Below, one piece after another: positions 34,828 to 37,154 of a stretch of DNA of 37,154 nucleotides; within the stretch, counting starts at the first letter, position 1; every line of letters starts with the position of its first letter. Where the stretch lies: contig DALYDA010000006.1 of NCBI GenBank assembly GCA_031973435.1, forward strand, positions 1-37,154, given 5' to 3'. The notes beneath the pieces were generated by a model that was not told the DNA's origin, did not search any database, and was given only the letters and a program-made list of their open reading frames with translations. The DNA is from HK-STAS-PATE-34 sp031973435. GTDB lineage: Bacteria > Patescibacteriota > Minisyncoccia > Phycocordibacterales > UBA9973. The position numbers and the translations under genes were made by a program.

Positions 34828-37154
34828 ATGTCATTTGTGCATCTACACACTCACTCTCACTACTCGCTCCTCGACGGAATGAACAAAATTCCTGAGCTTG
34901 TTTCGCGTGCAAAGGATCTGGGGATGAATGCAATCGCTCTAACAGATCACGGGAGCATGTATGGAGCAATCGAGTTTTACAAAGAATGCAAAAAAGCTGG
35001 GATCAAACCAATTGTGGGAGTGGAGGCATATATCGCTCGTCGCACACGTCACGATAAAGAAGCAGATCTAGACTCAAAGAGTTATCACCTAACTCTGCTT
35101 GCAAGGAACAATGCAGGATATAAAAACCTGATGAAGCTTGTTTCTCGTGCAAACCTCGAAGGATACTACTATCGTCCTCGCATGGACAAAGAGCTTCTTC
35201 GTGAGCATGCAGAAGGGATAATCTGTCTATCTGGATGTCCAGGAAGTGAGTTTGTTATAAATTTAAAAAACGGTCACGAAGACGAAGCAAAAAAACTTCT
35301 ACAATTTTATATAGAAATATTTGGAAAAGAAAATGTTTTCGTAGAGGTGATGAAACATGATGAAGTAGAGTGGTATATCCCGCTTATCGAAAAAATAGTG
35401 AAAATTGCTGAGGAGATGGATCTACCTATCGTCGGAACATGGGACTCACACTATCTACATGAAGATGATGCAGAAGCACACGATACTCTAGTTGCCATAA
35501 ACACAGGAGGAGAAGTCGGAAAGGCCGGCATGTCTATGAAAGCTGGGAATTATTCTTTTGTTTCCCCTGAACACGCAAAAAAAGTTTTCGCAAACATTCC
35601 CGGCGCATATGAGAATACATCCAAAGTGGCTGACCTTGTCGACCTCGAGATAGAACTCGGAGCGCTGTACTTCCCAAACTACGAAATTGAAGGAGGCAAA
35701 ACTCCAGATGAAACTCTCAGAGATTTTGTGTATTCCAAACTCGAATCTCGTGGAATGGAAAAGACAAAAGAGGTGTCAGAAAGAATAGACTACGAACTTG
35801 AGATCATAAAAACCAAAGGGTACCCCTCGTATTTTCTTATAGTTGCTGACCTTATAAAATTTGCGCGAGAAAACGGGATACTTACAAACACACGAGGATC
35901 TGCTGCGGGATCACTTGTTTCTTATGTTGCAGGGATTACAAATGTGGACCCTCTACACTACAAGCTTCCTTTTGAAAGATTCCTCAACCCTTATCGTCCA
36001 TCAGCTCCGGATATAGACCTCGACATAGCCGACAATAGACGTGACGAACTCATCGGATACGCTCGTCGAAAATATGGAAACGACCATGTTGCACAAATAG
36101 GTACTTTTGGAACAATGATGGCACGTGGATCAGTAAGAGACGTGGCACGTGCTCTAGGTTTCCCATATGCAACAGGAGACAGAATATCCAAACTCATACC
36201 TATCGGTAGTCAGGGCTTTCCAATGACAATAACTCACGCACTTGAACTTGAGCCTGAACTCAAAAAAATGTACAAGGAAGAAAAGGAAACAAAAATGATC
36301 ATTGATCTTGCAAAAAAAATTGAAGGTAGTGCAAGGCACATTTCTGTTCATGCTGCTGGAGTAGTGATCGCACCAAAACCTGTAACAGAATACACACCGA
36401 TCCAATACGACCCTAAGGGTGGAAAGATAATCACGCAGTATGACATGTACTCTATTGAAGATGCAGGACTTCCAAAGTTCGACTTTCTTGGTATACGAAA
36501 CCTAGCATTCCTCGCAGACTCTATAAACCTAGTTAGAAAACTGTATAAAGAAGAAATAGATCTCGACACTATTCCAATTGATGACAAGAAAACTTTTGAA
36601 ATGCTTGCTCGTGGAGAAACAGAAGGACTCTTCCAATTGAACGGGTCTGGCATGACACAGAAATTGGTAAAGATGAAACCGACAAGAGTAGAAGACATAA
36701 ATGTTATGGTCGCCCTTTATCGTCCAGGACCGATGCAAATAATTGACGAGTACATAGACAGAAAACAAGGTAAAAAACCTACAATCTTTTATCATCCTAA
36801 AATGAAAAGTTACCTTGATGCTTCATTTGGCCTCCTAGTTTTCCAGGATGACCTACTCTTTACTGCGATAGAACTCGCAGGGTATGACTGGGGAGAAGTG
36901 GACAAGTTCCGAAAAGCGGTTGGAAAAAAGATTCCTGAGGAAATGGCAAAGCAACATGTACACTTCGTAGAAGGTTGCCAGACTCACTCACAAATGACAA
37001 AGAAAGACGCAGAGATGATCTGGGATCTTTTCGAACCTTTTCAAGGTTATGGATTTAACAAAGCGCACGCTGCAAGTTATGGAAAACTCGCCTACCAAAC
37101 TGGGTACATGAAAGCGAACTACCCACTTCCCTACATGGCAGCGATGCTAACTGC
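34828..37154 (+). CDS. dnaE: DNA polymerase III alpha subunit, 3' end outside the window
   Basis: An uninterrupted frame of 775 codons from ATG 34828 to the window end, about two thirds of a normal DnaE. The N-terminal PHP domain begins FVHLHTHSHYSLLDG and includes LTDHGSMYGAIEFY and GTWDSHYLHEDDAEAHD. The polymerase core has TRGSAAGSLVSYVAGIT and the catalytic PDIDLDIADNRRDEL (two aspartates). Then come ARHISVHAAGVVIAP, KFDFLGIRNL (third aspartate), LFQLNGSGM and GFNKAHAASYGKLAYQTGYMKANYP. It is a DnaE1-type replicative polymerase by this layout; the C-terminal OB and tau-binding parts are not visible. It has a strong promoter with a very short leader. Confidence 0.97.
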   Translation, partial: MSFVHLHTHSHYSLLDGMNKIPELVSRAKDLGMNAIALTDHGSMYGAIEFYKECKKAGIKPIVGVEAYIARRTRHDKEADLDSKSYHLTLLARNNAGYKNLMKLVSRANLEGYYYRPRMDKELLREHAEGIICLSGCPGSEFVINLKNGHEDEAKKLLQFYIEIFGKENVFVEVMKHDEVEWYIPLIEKIVKIAEEMDLPIVGTWDSHYLHEDDAEAHDTLVAINTGGEVGKAGMSMKAGNYSFVSPEHAKKVFANIPGAYENTSKVADLVDLEIELGALYFPNYEIEGGKTPDETLRDFVYSKLESRGMEKTKEVSERIDYELEIIKTKGYPSYFLIVADLIKFARENGILTNTRGSAAGSLVSYVAGITNVDPLHYKLPFERFLNPYRPSAPDIDLDIADNRRDELIGYARRKYGNDHVAQIGTFGTMMARGSVRDVARALGFPYATGDRISKLIPIGSQGFPMTITHALELEPELKKMYKEEKETKMIIDLAKKIEGSARHISVHAAGVVIAPKPVTEYTPIQYDPKGGKIITQYDMYSIEDAGLPKFDFLGIRNLAFLADSINLVRKLYKEEIDLDTIPIDDKKTFEMLARGETEGLFQLNGSGMTQKLVKMKPTRVEDINVMVALYRPGPMQIIDEYIDRKQGKKPTIFYHPKMKSYLDASFGLLVFQDDLLFTAIELAGYDWGEVDKFRKAVGKKIPEEMAKQHVHFVEGCQTHSQMTKKDAEMIWDLFEPFQGYGFNKAHAASYGKLAYQTGYMKANYPLPYMAAMLT

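Noticed and set aside
1..37154. CRISPR array, insertion sequence or prophage
   Set aside because: No regularly spaced repeats, transposase, integrase or phage structural gene was seen. The 41-bp repeats at 15776, 16605 and 17417 are about 800 bp apart and lie at promoters, not in an array.
1..37154. Reassigned TGA codon (glycine), as in some CPR lineages
   Set aside because: rnhB ends in TGA right after a typical family C-terminus, and no gene needs TGA read-through.

Overview
The window is a gene-dense (few gaps over 100 bp), AT-rich chromosomal segment. It most resembles a small-genome bacterium of the Candidate Phyla Radiation (Patescibacteria, Parcubacteria-like). This placement is inferred from gene content: a zinc-ligand-poor ribosomal protein L32, a very short SMC, a sigma factor with a lysine/alanine-rich tail, fused housekeeping domains (NusB-Nudix, L,D-transpeptidase-D,D-carboxypeptidase), many orphan proteins and little use of Shine-Dalgarno sequences. 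TGA is used as a stop (rnhB), so the ordinary bacterial code fits. No 16S rRNA is present to confirm the placement.

Layout. 1-92: 3' part of a tRNA-Thr(UGU) ending in a perfect 46-bp palindrome. 104-4337: envelope genes, namely a class A beta-lactamase-fold serine hydrolase, an orphan, a GT2 glycosyltransferase co-transcribed with a membrane-anchored thioredoxin-like protein, and a divergent DsbA-like protein. 4378-14322: a minus-strand information operon rpoB-rpoC-dnaG-rpoD, preceded by a roughly 180-nt structured leader and a consensus-like promoter. 14644-17457: five orphan genes on the minus strand, nearly all single-gene units with their own promoter and terminator. Three of them share a near-identical 41-bp promoter. 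17464-21297: truB, trmD, a KH-domain protein and rpsP, interleaved with orphans and a divergent lipoprotein. 21396-27116: plus-strand RNase R, the fused L,D-transpeptidase/D,D-carboxypeptidase and a surface glycoside-hydrolase-like protein. 27238-34748: a short SMC, two tandem alpha-CTD-like proteins, rpmF-nusB/nudix-rnc, a Nudix protein, rnhB and another orphan. 34828-end: dnaE, cut by the window end.

How the genes fit together. Transcription (rpoB, rpoC, rpoD, the NusB domain, perhaps the alpha-CTD-like pair), replication (dnaG, dnaE, rnhB, smc), RNA maturation or decay (rnc, rnr, truB, trmD) and ribosome genes (rpsP, rpmF) form the core. The envelope genes suggest peptidoglycan trimming and 3-3 cross-linking, polysaccharide synthesis and extracytoplasmic thiol chemistry.

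Three patterns stand out. (1) Many core genes have a good -10 element only 6-8 bp before the start codon, which implies leaderless or nearly leaderless mRNAs; rpoB is the clear exception. (2) Orphan genes on both strands share a promoter/leader design (TTGACA, 16-17 bp, TARAGT-like, then an A-rich leader). (3) Several proteins have unusual domain architectures. All functional calls are from reading sequence motifs; no database search was possible.
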